From Bacteroidales bacterium (lineage in GTDB: Bacteria; Bacteroidota; Bacteroidia; Bacteroidales; Paludibacteraceae), in contig JAGHSG010000054.1 of NCBI GenBank assembly GCA_018066005.1, forward strand, positions 1 through 10,341: DNA of 10,341 bases. Reading direction: 5' to 3'. The first letter of the stretch is position 1. Every line of letters begins with the position of its first letter. The notes under the pieces were generated by a model. The model did no database searches. It had not been told where the DNA came from and was given only the letters and a program-made list of their open reading frames with translations. Made by a program: the position numbers and the translations under genes. Shown in pieces: positions 1 through 7,087 of the stretch.

Positions 1-257
1 GTACCGTTGAAGCACATGTGCTCCAAGAAGTGCGCCAAACCGTTTTGGTTATCCTCTTCGAGGATAGCACCCACGCGCTGGGCGATATGAAACTCGCAAC
101 GCTCTTTGGGCAGTTCATTGTGACGGATGTAGTAGGTCAGACCGTTGTCTAAATGACCTACGCGGACAGCAGAATCAAACGGCAGGGGTTGAATCTGCGG
201 TTGTGCTGACAGTAGCATCGCTACCATCAATGCGGGTAGAATCAGAATTTTCTTCAT
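1..257 (-). CDS. M16 family (insulinase/pitrilysin-type) zinc peptidase, secreted, 3' end beyond window
   Basis: Only the first 85 residues are present, read leftwards from an ATG at 257. The protein opens with a typical signal peptide (MKKILILPALMVAMLLSAQ), then a start common to Bacteroidota M16 peptidases (HLDNGLTYYIRHNELPKER, residues 35-53) and the inverted zinc motif HFLEH (residues 76-80, followed by MCFNG). In M16 enzymes the two histidines bind zinc, the glutamate is the catalytic base, and a second glutamate ligand lies downstream, outside this window. It is inferred to be a periplasmic or outer-membrane-attached peptidase; full-length Bacteroidota members usually have two or four M16 domains. 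The start lies 83 bases inside the end of ftsH in another frame, and the signal peptide makes this start convincing. It is the last visible gene of the minus-strand unit and may be translationally coupled to ftsH. The family is clear; the substrate is not. Confidence 0.93.
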   Translation of the reverse strand, partial: MKKILILPALMVAMLLSAQPQIQPLPFDSAVRVGHLDNGLTYYIRHNELPKERCEFHIAQRVGAILEEDNQNGLAHFLEHMCFNG

Positions 258-2277
258 TGTTATTTGTATTTTCGTTGTTGTTTTTATCGGTGTGGTCGGA
301 ACCACCGTTTGCGTTGTCGTTGTTGTTGTCGTTCGCTTCAATCAACTCGTCGTTGCGACTTTTCCACGGACGGGGACCCAAGATGCGTTCCACATCGTCC
401 GAAGTGATGACTTCTTTATCTATCAATAACTGTGCCAAAGCGTTATGCCCTTCCTTGTTTTGGAGCAGAATATCTTTGGCGCGTTGCATCTGTTCGTTGA
501 TGAGTGCTTGCGTCTCTTTATCAATCGTCTCTGCCGTCTTGTCCGAATAGGGCTTTTGTATGCTGTATTCGCTGCGACCCGTAGAGTCGTAGAAGCAGAT
601 ATCTTTAAGGTTATCGGACATTCCGTAGTAAGCCACCATGGCATACGCCTGTTTGGTGGCACGTTCCAGGTCGTTGAGGGCACCGGTAGAGGTCTGTTGC
701 AGGAAGACCTGTTCGGCAGCACGGCCGCCTAAGAGCGAACACATCTCGTCCAACAGATGCTCTTTGTTGGTCAGTTGACGTTCTTCGGGCAGGTACCAGG
801 CTGCCCCTAATGCCATACCACGCGGTACGATGGTCACTTTGACCAGCGGGTTACCCCAGCGCAACAGCCACGATATCGTAGCGTGTCCTGCTTCGTGGTA
901 AGCGATGCTCTTTTTCTCCTCTTCGGTCATGATTTTGTTCTTGCGTTCCAGACCGCCTATGATACGGTCCACAGCGTCCATAAAGTCCTGACGACCCACT
1001 TTCTTGTGGTCATTACGGGCAGCAATAAGTGACGCTTCGTTGCAGACGTTAGCAATGTCGGCACCGGAGAAACCGGGTGTCTGTTTGCTAAGGAAATTGA
1101 CATCTACCGTCTCGTCCAGTTTGAGGGGCTTGAGGTGAACCATGAATATCTCTTTACGTTCTTTCAGGTCAGGTAACTCAACATGTATCTGACGGTCAAA
1201 ACGTCCGGCACGCAGCAGCGCGCTATCCAGTATCTCGGCGCGGTTGGTAGCCGCCAGGATAATAACGCCCGAATTGGTATCAAAACCGTCCATTTCGGTC
1301 AGTAATTGGTTCAGGGTGCTCTCGCGCTCGTCGTTTCCGCCGGTCATAACGTTCTTGCCGCGGGCACGACCGATGGCGTCTATCTCGTCGATGAAGATGA
1401 TTGCGGGGGCTTTCTCCTTGGCTTGACGGAATAGGTCACGTACACGGCTGGCACCTACACCTACGAACATCTCTACGAAGTCCGAACCGGACATACTGAA
1501 GAAAGGAACGTCGGCTTCGCCTGCCACGGCTTTGGCGAGCAGGGTCTTACCCGTTCCCGGAGGGCCTACCAATAAGGCGCCCTTGGGTATCTTACCACCT
1601 AAGACGGTGTATTTCTTGGGGTTTTTAAGGAAAGCCACAATCTCCTGAATCTCTTCTTTGGCTCCTTCCAAACCGGCTACGTCCTTGAAGGTCACCTTGT
1701 CTTTCTTGTCTTTATCAAACAGTTGGGCTTTGGCTCTGCCGACACCGAATATACCTCCGGCAGCACCGGCGGCACCGCGTCCCATCCATACGAAGAAAAG
1801 GATAAGCAATACAAAGGGGGCTACATTAACCAGCAGCAGATACCAGATGTCGTGACTGTCTTTGTAGGAAACGTCAATAGCGGGCAGGTTGCGTATAGAT
1901 CTACTGTTGTTGACGGTGTCTATCCACTTACTGAACTCTTCCACGGACGGCACTTTGGTACTCATCTTGCCCTTTACCTGTTCGCCGGCGTCTTGTGTTC
2001 CAAAGACGGCTACATAACTCTTCGGATAAATAATCGCTTCGGCTTTGCGGTCATCGGAAACGGTTATCTTTTGAACCATGTCTTTGGAGACATAGGCGGT
2101 GAATTGGGTATAACTCAACTCTTTTTTGACACTTTTGTCTTTATCCGGTGCATATACAAAGAAATAGGCAAACGCTCCGAACAGGAGCAGGTAATACACC
2201 CATCGCCAATTATTCTTCTTCGGGGGTTGAGCATTGAATTGCTCTTGCTTCTTTTGCTTTTGTTTGTTCTCTTCCAT
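175..2277 (-). CDS. ftsH: ATP-dependent membrane zinc metalloprotease FtsH
   Basis: FtsH is a hexameric inner-membrane AAA+ protease that extracts and degrades misfolded membrane proteins and selected cytosolic regulators. The 700-residue product shows the full family order: a basic, Gln/Lys-rich N-terminus; membrane segment 1 (about 24-43); a periplasmic domain; membrane segment 2 (about 144-165); Walker A GPPGTGKT (238-245); pore loop MFVGVG (270-275); Walker B IIFIDEID (293-300); a second region of homology with arginine fingers R356 and R359; the zinc site HEAGH (461-465); and the third zinc ligand in NDLERAT, D536. No key residue is missing. After about residue 640 comes an Asn/Asp/Ser/Thr-rich, probably disordered tail; its last 27 residues overlap the out-of-frame start of the M16 peptidase gene. 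The ATG at 2277 lies 9 bases after the SDR stop and follows an A/T-rich leader, so the gene is likely expressed within the operon. Confidence 0.98.
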   Translation of the reverse strand: MEENKQKQKKQEQFNAQPPKKNNWRWVYYLLLFGAFAYFFVYAPDKDKSVKKELSYTQFTAYVSKDMVQKITVSDDRKAEAIIYPKSYVAVFGTQDAGEQVKGKMSTKVPSVEEFSKWIDTVNNSRSIRNLPAIDVSYKDSHDIWYLLLVNVAPFVLLILFFVWMGRGAAGAAGGIFGVGRAKAQLFDKDKKDKVTFKDVAGLEGAKEEIQEIVAFLKNPKKYTVLGGKIPKGALLVGPPGTGKTLLAKAVAGEADVPFFSMSGSDFVEMFVGVGASRVRDLFRQAKEKAPAIIFIDEIDAIGRARGKNVMTGGNDERESTLNQLLTEMDGFDTNSGVIILAATNRAEILDSALLRAGRFDRQIHVELPDLKERKEIFMVHLKPLKLDETVDVNFLSKQTPGFSGADIANVCNEASLIAARNDHKKVGRQDFMDAVDRIIGGLERKNKIMTEEEKKSIAYHEAGHATISWLLRWGNPLVKVTIVPRGMALGAAWYLPEERQLTNKEHLLDEMCSLLGGRAAEQVFLQQTSTGALNDLERATKQAYAMVAYYGMSDNLKDICFYDSTGRSEYSIQKPYSDKTAETIDKETQALINEQMQRAKDILLQNKEGHNALAQLLIDKEVITSDDVERILGPRPWKSRNDELIEANDNNNDNANGGSDHTDKNNNENTNNNEENSDSTRIDGSDATVSTTADSTPAV
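312..334 (-). repeat. Trinucleotide-like simple sequence encoding Asn/Asp in the FtsH tail
   Basis: Reading leftwards this is a run of AAC and GAC codons (GTT and GTC on the plus strand) that encodes the NDNNNDNAN part of the FtsH tail, about residues 648-657. A second Asn-rich patch (NNNENTNNNEEN) follows. Such runs can change length by slippage without disturbing the frame. No separate function is implied. Confidence 0.5.
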
Positions 2278-2286
2278 AAATTTTAA

Positions 2287-3819
2287 CTATTTCTCCCAGC
2301 CGTCAAACACTTCGGGACCATATACATTATCTTCGTCTGCGTCGTGCAGCGGTGCCCATAGTTGGGCAAAGAAGGGGTTACGTTTGGCTTCCTGGTCCCA
2401 CGCCCACGGACGTGCGTTAGGCTCGTCTTTGTAGGGGTAGGGGAAGCAGTCCGGACACCAGTGTCCGCCCAACAAAATCAGGCGTGGCGTGGCGGTGAAG
2501 ATATGTCCTTGGGCGCATTGCCATTGCAGGGGAGTGTCCCAGTCACCTTTGACCATCGATGTGCTGAGACACTTACCGCCACGGAAAGCGGCTGCTTTCT
2601 GCATATCTTCAAGGGTAAATTCGGACATCGGTTTCTTCTCGTCGTATCCGTGGTCCAACAGTACGGCTTCGTTGCTATTATGACTAAGGTCCATCTTATC
2701 CCACGGCTGGATAGCGTTGTACGCCTCTAGACTGCCGTAGTAAGCGCGAATACGCTGCTCTTTGTTGTGCTTAATCCACCACTGGGTGCCGTGTGTCTTG
2801 CTCATCGCCATCATATACATAGCCAGTTTGACGATGTGGGGAACAAGGTGGGAAGCATAGACTAACTTGCTGCGTACGGCAAATTTCAAACTGCCGGGCA
2901 GTGTGTCGCTCTTGGCCATCTGACGGAAATACTCTTTAACGGGTACATTGGCACGGAAGTGTAGGTAGTTCTCCAATACATCGCCGTCCAAGTACCACAT
3001 ACCGTGGAAATTGCGGGTGGTGAACCACTTGCTATTGAATATCTTTTCGGGTCTGGGGCAGCCGATAGCGTCTAACAGCAGACACTCGAACTCGTAGTTG
3101 CTTAAACGGTATTGTTCACCCGAACCGATATTGTAATAACGTTTCCAGAACTCCTCAGGAACATCATCTCGGCAGACGCGTTCCAACAGGCGTCCGCTAT
3201 CTTCCACGGTAGCCCATTCCAACACGCCACGCACGGGAACGTGGAACATAATGGGGTCGTAGTTTTTGAGAATAGCGGGGTACAGAATACCCGACTGACG
3301 CAGACTGACCCAGTTCTTGATGGGTGAGTTGGTGATGATGCGTTCTGCCATCGCTTTTGTTATGCCGTAGTGGTCGTAAGCGCTGACGCAGATAGGGTCG
3401 CCCGTACGTCCCCAGTGCAGGGGTTCACGGCGGTCACCCATCTGGGCTACGCTACCTATATAAACCACTTTGGGTTGTTTGTCAATAGGTTGCGCCAACA
3501 CGGCATCGCGTATGTTCTTGGCAGCCGTCAGGTTGGTCTTGCGGGTAGTAGTGGGACGGTAATCGGCTTGCGGCGACACCATGCCACCTACGTGCAGCAC
3601 CATATCAGCGCCTGTTACGCCCAACAGCACATTTTCGTAGCGGGTCAAGTTGCCCCATACAACCTCTATCTTATCTGAGTAGGGTGCCAGTTTTCTTTTA
3701 TTTTTCTCGCTCGGACGCGCTAATACGCGCACTTTATATCGCTCGGGATAGCGCAGCAGTTCTTGCATGCCTGCCCAGCCCATTGTACCGGTGGCACCGG
3801 TTAAAAAAACAGTTTTCAT
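2287..3819 (-). CDS. NAD(P)-dependent extended SDR epimerase/dehydratase-like protein with C-terminal zinc-ribbon-like region
   Basis: The first 330 or so residues form an extended short-chain dehydrogenase/reductase. The Rossmann glycine motif GATGTMG is at residues 8-14, an acidic/polar loop follows, a serine lies at IGSVAQ (121-126), and the catalytic pair YGITK gives Y151 and K155. Family members epimerise, dehydrate or reduce nucleotide sugars or related carbonyl substrates; the substrate here cannot be read from sequence. At 510 residues it is much longer than the usual 300-350. The extra C-terminus contains WQCAQGH (433-439) and HWCPDC (453-458), a CxxGH...CxxC arrangement like a treble-clef or probable zinc-ribbon domain, followed by an aromatic/proline-rich end. 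The start at 3819 is 3 bases after the antiporter stop, and the stop is 9 bases before ftsH, so it sits in the middle of the operon. No signal peptide is seen, so it is likely cytosolic. Confidence 0.9.
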   Translation of the reverse strand: MKTVFLTGATGTMGWAGMQELLRYPERYKVRVLARPSEKNKRKLAPYSDKIEVVWGNLTRYENVLLGVTGADMVLHVGGMVSPQADYRPTTTRKTNLTAAKNIRDAVLAQPIDKQPKVVYIGSVAQMGDRREPLHWGRTGDPICVSAYDHYGITKAMAERIITNSPIKNWVSLRQSGILYPAILKNYDPIMFHVPVRGVLEWATVEDSGRLLERVCRDDVPEEFWKRYYNIGSGEQYRLSNYEFECLLLDAIGCPRPEKIFNSKWFTTRNFHGMWYLDGDVLENYLHFRANVPVKEYFRQMAKSDTLPGSLKFAVRSKLVYASHLVPHIVKLAMYMMAMSKTHGTQWWIKHNKEQRIRAYYGSLEAYNAIQPWDKMDLSHNSNEAVLLDHGYDEKKPMSEFTLEDMQKAAAFRGGKCLSTSMVKGDWDTPLQWQCAQGHIFTATPRLILLGGHWCPDCFPYPYKDEPNARPWAWDQEAKRNPFFAQLWAPLHDADEDNVYGPEVFDGWEK

Positions 3820-3822
3820 ATC

Positions 3823-5475
3823 TTATTGTTTATTTTTTTTAGCGTGTCGTTGTGCGTTGAGATGTTTTTGTGTCTCAACGATTTTATCCAATTTATCGTG
3901 TACGAAATTCTTGGTGTCGTGCGTCATCTGCAGCCACCAGTGGGTCAGTATCTGTTCTTCCTCTTCTTCCATCTCCTGCACCACCTGTTTGGCATTGCCG
4001 TCCGAGATAACCAACAGTTTATCGCCTACTTGCAATTCGGTACTGCCGGTAGGAACAAAGAAGTTCTCTCCGCGTCGCGCCATAATAATTAAGGTGTGGG
4101 CGGGAACAGGAAGGTCTTTCAGTTGATTGCCGTTAGTCATCATCTTGGCGGTCACTTCGCTCTCGTGAGCGGACGCTTCAATCTCTTCCGGCAAGTCAAT
4201 ATCGAAATAAACCAGTTTTTTCTCTTTCTCCTGCGGCGTAGCCAGTTTCAGTTTGTTGGCAATAGCACTTAAACTCGTTCCTTGTACAATCAGACTGACG
4301 ATGGTGCACAGGAAGACGACATTAAAGATGAGTCCGGACGATGGCACTCCGCTGGCTTCACACAGGATGGCGAAGATGATAGGTACGGCACCTTTCAAAC
4401 CAACCCAACTAACCAGCACTTTGTCGCGTTGCGTATAGACATCACTCCACGGATATAAGCAGACAAAGACACTCAACGGACGACTGATAAAAATCATAAT
4501 AATGGAGATGATGAGGCAGGGTAACCACACTTTGAGTAAGATGAGTTCGCTGGGTTTCACCATCAGACCTAACATAAGGAACATAACTAACTGACTGAGC
4601 CAAGTCAGACCGTCAAAGAACGATTTGGTTTGACGCTTCTTGGTGAAACGGCTGTTACCTATAATTAGTCCGCCTATATAAACGGCAAGGTAAGGATTAC
4701 CTTGTAGGTAATACGTGGCGGCAAAGATAAAGATGCACGCCGTCAATACCATAATGGGGTAGAGGGACTCGTTGTTCAGTTTGGAACGTTTGAGCAGTTC
4801 GACCACCACTTTTCCGAAGGCAAAGCCCATAACACCGCCCATAACCAGTTGGATAAGGATATCCTGTACAATGCCTAACAGAGTCAGGTCTTTATTCCAA
4901 GTCATCACGATACCGATGAGCGTGGTCGTTAAGATATAAGCCATCGGGTCATTGGCACCGCTCTCCAATTCGAGCAACGGACGGATATTGTGTTTGAGTT
5001 TGATGCCGTTGGTGCGTAAGATAGAGAAGACACTGGCACTGTCGGTGGAAGACATAGTGGCTGCCATCAGCAGGGCAATCCATATACTGACGGTTTCAAC
5101 GGTGCTGGACCATTTGAAAATAAAATAAATCAGTATGCCGGTCACGATGCAGGTTAATAGAACACCTATCGTGGCTAAGGTCACACCGGGACCTGCTACC
5201 AAACGTACATCGTTAATCTTGGTATCCATACCACCGGAGAAAAGGATGACGCATAACGCAATCGTTCCGATAGCTTGTGCCGGACCTATGCCGATAACGT
5301 ATCCGATGACGTCTTTGTCGCCGAACCAGGTGAACACACCTTCGGGACCGAACAGCATACCTACGGCCAAGAAAAGCAATAAGGCAGGTACGCCGAATTT
5401 AAAACCGATTTTGTCGGTAATGATGCTGACGAAAAATAATAAGGATAGTATTAATAAAACGAACTCAACTTGCAT
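3823..5475 (-). CDS. nhaP2: CPA1-family K+(Na+)/H+ antiporter with C-terminal TrkA-C (RCK_C) domain, NhaP2/CvrA-like
   Basis: This inner-membrane antiporter exchanges a monovalent cation for protons and so controls internal K+/Na+ and pH. About 12-13 hydrophobic segments span residues 3-405. Conserved transport-site motifs are present: STDSAS (143-148, with T144/D145), ESGANDP (171-177, with the N175/D176 pair expected of electroneutral CPA1 exchangers) and GLKGAVPI (359-366). Residues about 450-500 form a cytosolic TrkA-C-like ligand domain (PTGSTELQVGDKLLVISD, 475-492), as in NhaP2/CvrA. After this come an acidic stretch (EMEEEEEQ, 501-508) and a lysine/histidine-rich end. The ATG shares one base with the thioredoxin stop (TAATG), so translational coupling is likely. 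The family is firm. The preferred ion (K+ or Na+), and hence the symbol, rests on domain layout only. Confidence 0.88.
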   Translation of the reverse strand: MQVEFVLLILSLLFFVSIITDKIGFKFGVPALLLFLAVGMLFGPEGVFTWFGDKDVIGYVIGIGPAQAIGTIALCVILFSGGMDTKINDVRLVAGPGVTLATIGVLLTCIVTGILIYFIFKWSSTVETVSIWIALLMAATMSSTDSASVFSILRTNGIKLKHNIRPLLELESGANDPMAYILTTTLIGIVMTWNKDLTLLGIVQDILIQLVMGGVMGFAFGKVVVELLKRSKLNNESLYPIMVLTACIFIFAATYYLQGNPYLAVYIGGLIIGNSRFTKKRQTKSFFDGLTWLSQLVMFLMLGLMVKPSELILLKVWLPCLIISIIMIFISRPLSVFVCLYPWSDVYTQRDKVLVSWVGLKGAVPIIFAILCEASGVPSSGLIFNVVFLCTIVSLIVQGTSLSAIANKLKLATPQEKEKKLVYFDIDLPEEIEASAHESEVTAKMMTNGNQLKDLPVPAHTLIIMARRGENFFVPTGSTELQVGDKLLVISDGNAKQVVQEMEEEEEQILTHWWLQMTHDTKNFVHDKLDKIVETQKHLNAQRHAKKNKQ

Positions 5476-5897
5476 TATTTTTTCCCTTTCCCTAACAATT
5501 GTTCATCAATTATTTTGACTATCTCTTCCTTGGGGTACAACCCTTTCAGCAGGATGGGCTTACCCGTCTTAGGTATATACAGCACTTGCGGAATACTGCT
5601 TATTTGGAACACGTACGCCAGTTCACGTTCTTTCTCGGTGTCGGCTTTGTAGAAAACAACTTTGCCTTTGTAGGTGTTGCTTAACTCGTCCATAATAGGA
5701 GCCAACCGTTTGCACGGACCGCACCACGTGGTGTAGAAATCAATGACGCAAGGTTTCTTACCGGTGTACTTCCATTCTTTCTCTACGGTGTAGTCAAAGA
5801 TGTTTTTCTTGAACATCTCGGTTGTCATGTAGGTTACTTCGGCCATACCGGTCATCGCCATCATGACTGCTGCAAATAAAACTAAACTTTTTTTCAT
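5475..5897 (-). CDS. Secreted thioredoxin-fold protein (periplasmic thioredoxin)
   Basis: A 140-residue protein starting at the ATG at 5897 has a signal peptide (MKKSLVLFAAVMMAMTGMAE, residues 1-20) and one thioredoxin domain. It carries the classical active site WCGPC (58-62) after the buried-strand motif VIDFYTTW, and the cis-proline loop SIPQ (101-104). It is expected to act in the periplasm, reducing or shuffling disulfides in exported proteins; an extracytoplasmic thioredoxin of this kind is common in Bacteroidota. An upstream in-frame ATG at 5933 would add 12 residues (MRIKTLNIIRQD) before the signal peptide. I prefer 5897 because it gives a normal signal peptide and a leader of about 45 bases behind the predicted promoter. 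It is the first gene of the minus-strand unit, and its stop overlaps the antiporter start by one base. Confidence 0.93.
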   Translation of the reverse strand: MKKSLVLFAAVMMAMTGMAEVTYMTTEMFKKNIFDYTVEKEWKYTGKKPCVIDFYTTWCGPCKRLAPIMDELSNTYKGKVVFYKADTEKERELAYVFQISSIPQVLYIPKTGKPILLKGLYPKEEIVKIIDEQLLGKGKK

Positions 5898-5949
5898 ATC
5901 TTGTCGTATTATATTCAACGTTTTTATACGCACATATTATTAGCGCCCG

Positions 5950-5981
5950 CAAAGGTACAAAAAATATGCCATATTTGCAAA
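5950..5981 (-). promoter_or_regulatory. Bacteroidota-type sigma-A promoter for the thioredoxin-ftsH-M16 operon
   Basis: On the minus strand, a -33 TTTG (5981 to 5978) and a perfect -7 TACCTTTG, matching TAnnTTTG (5957 to 5950), are separated by 20 bases, which is the expected Bacteroidota spacing. Transcription should begin near 5943, about 45 bases before the thioredoxin ATG at 5897. It is the only clear promoter I found ahead of the minus-strand unit. Confidence 0.85.
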
Positions 5982-5983
5982 TA
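5972..5983. promoter_or_regulatory. 12-base perfect palindrome TATTTGCAAATA overlapping the minus-strand -33 box
   Basis: The sequence equals its own reverse complement, and its right half contains the -33 element of the leftward promoter. The half-site ATATTTGC (5971-5978) recurs at 6025-6032, where it covers the -33 box of the rightward promoter. A dimeric regulator bound here would cover both promoters. In such A/T-rich DNA the match may be accidental, and no regulator can be named. Confidence 0.4.
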
Positions 5984-6005
5984 ATTTAATTACAAAATAG
6001 ATTTT
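5974..6005 (+). promoter_or_regulatory. Possible weaker second promoter towards aroB
   Basis: TTTG at 5974-5977 is followed after 20 bases by TAGATTTT (5998-6005), one base short of TAnnTTTG. It would start transcription near 6012, upstream of the better aroB promoter. It overlaps both inverted repeats, so it could be an alternative regulated start or chance similarity. Confidence 0.25.
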
Positions 6006-6013
6006 TAATCTAT
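5997..6013. promoter_or_regulatory. 7+7 inverted repeat midway between divergent promoters, possible operator
   Basis: ATAGATT and AATCTAT are perfect inverted copies separated by TTT. The centre (6005) is almost exactly midway between the two -33 boxes: 15 bases lie between it and the leftward box and 14 between it and the rightward box. It is too A/T-rich and too far upstream of transcript starts to be a terminator for these units. A shared operator is an inference from position. Confidence 0.4.
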
Positions 6014-6027
6014 ATTGGGCATTTATA

Positions 6028-6059
6028 TTTGCGTATGTCAAAAAAAAATTGTAACTTTG
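6028..6059 (+). promoter_or_regulatory. Bacteroidota-type sigma-A promoter for aroB and the surface-protein genes
   Basis: TTTG (6028-6031), a 20-base spacer and a perfect TAACTTTG (6052-6059) match the TTTG/TAnnTTTG consensus. Transcription should begin near 6066. The promoter lies inside the upstream in-frame extension of aroB, which argues that aroB really starts further downstream at 6110 (or 6092). Confidence 0.85.
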
Positions 6060-6109
6060 CACGTCAAGAGGGGAGTAGTGCCCTTTGTTGCATGTCCTTT
6101 TTGTCGGTC

Positions 6110-7087
6110 ATGGAAATAGAGAAACTTATATCACATAAATATCCGGGACGGGAAGTGCTCTATTTGGTGGATAAAGCACTGGGCGTTCAGTTGCCCGATA
6201 TGTTGGCATTGACAGTCAGCGAAAGCATAAAAACACTGGCTACCGTGCAGACTATCTGGGACTGGTTGCTGGACCACCACGCTACACGGCGGACTTTATT
6301 GGTCTGCGTAGGCGGAGGTGTGATTACTGACCTTGGCGGTTTTGCTGCGGCTACTTATCGTCGCGGTATAGACTATATCAACGTACCTACTACGCTCCTG
6401 GCGATGGTAGATGCTGCCGTCGGGGGTAAGACGGGCTTTGACTACCGCGGGTTGAAAAATAGCATCGGTGTCATCCGTGAACCGTTGGAAACGATTATCC
6501 TTCCGGAGTGGCTGCAGACTTTGCCGGATAAAGATGTATTGAGTGGTTATGCCGAACTGATAAAGACCGCTTTGCTGGATAACAATGTGATGGATTTGAC
6601 CGCTTTGCTGAAGGATGACTTGCGGAATTGGGAACCTTATATAACACAGGCGGTGGAAGTGAAGAAGCGTATCGTGGCGGAAGACCCGACGGAGCAGGGG
6701 GTGCGCAAGGTGCTGAACCTCGGCCACACCATAGGACACGCGTTAGAAGAATTATCAATTCATCATTCCCTCAATTCATCAATTCCTCACGGCTTTGCCG
6801 TGATGTACGGGTTAGTGGCAGAGTTGTATTTGAGCGTTGTGTTGTTAGGATTAGATAAACAAGTGTTGCAACAGATAACACACGTTATGATGGAGAACTA
6901 CGGTCGCCCCGTATGTTCGTGCAAAGATTACGACCGTCTCATTGAACTGATGCACGATGACAAAAAAAATGAACAAGAGGGGCAAATCAATTTCACCTTG
7001 CTCCGTGCTGTAGGAGAACCTGTTATTAATCAAGTCGTAGAGGAGTCCCTCATACGCGAAGCATTAGAATATTTATTTACGTTATGA
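6110..7087 (+). CDS. aroB: 3-dehydroquinate synthase
   Basis: AroB converts DAHP to 3-dehydroquinate with bound NAD and a divalent metal, the second step of the shikimate pathway to aromatic amino acids and folate precursors. Visible motifs are the NAD-binding GGGVITDLGGF (68-78), NVPTTLLAMVDAAVGGKTG (91-109), the metal ligand E149 in GYAELIKTALL, the K/R-rich EVKKRIVAEDP (183-193), LNLGHTIGHALE with H206 (metal) and H210 (active site), and the metal ligand H227 in PHGFAVMYG. From 6110 it is 325 residues, some 20-30 shorter than usual, with a compressed N-terminus. The frame is open back to 6029, but that stretch contains the promoter. An ATG at 6092 (six more residues) is the main alternative start; a GAGGGGAG at 6067-6074 lies rather far upstream of either. 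The loop between H210 and H227 is encoded by short repeats. The stop overlaps the next gene as ATGA. Confidence 0.95.
   Translation: MEIEKLISHKYPGREVLYLVDKALGVQLPDMLALTVSESIKTLATVQTIWDWLLDHHATRRTLLVCVGGGVITDLGGFAAATYRRGIDYINVPTTLLAMVDAAVGGKTGFDYRGLKNSIGVIREPLETIILPEWLQTLPDKDVLSGYAELIKTALLDNNVMDLTALLKDDLRNWEPYITQAVEVKKRIVAEDPTEQGVRKVLNLGHTIGHALEELSIHHSLNSSIPHGFAVMYGLVAELYLSVVLLGLDKQVLQQITHVMMENYGRPVCSCKDYDRLIELMHDDKKNEQEGQINFTLLRAVGEPVINQVVEESLIREALEYLFTL
6755..6786 (+). repeat. Four 8-base repeats (TCAATTCA type) inside aroB
   Basis: TCAATTCA, TCATTCCC, TCAATTCA and TCAATTCC follow each other in frame within aroB. They encode part of LSIHHSLNSSIP, the loop between active-site H210 and metal ligand H227. 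The composition differs sharply from the surrounding G/C-richer coding sequence and resembles the repeat at 8946-8973. Confidence 0.7.

Noticed and set aside
1723..2286. 187-codon plus-strand reading frame opposite ftsH
   Set aside because: It lies entirely antisense to the conserved N-terminal part of FtsH, has no recognisable motif or promoter, and looks like a shadow of codon bias.
5898..5933. Longer thioredoxin start at 5933
   Set aside because: It would place 12 residues before a normal signal peptide and lies close to the predicted transcription start, so the ATG at 5897 is preferred.
5997..6013. Inverted repeat read as a transcription terminator
   Set aside because: Both flanking units are transcribed away from it, the stem is A/T-only apart from one G/C pair, and no gene ends there.
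6029..6109. Upstream in-frame extension of aroB starting at a TTG
   Set aside because: This segment contains the consensus -7 box TAACTTTG and its product (a Lys/Asn/Cys-rich stretch) does not resemble AroB; transcription should start downstream of it.
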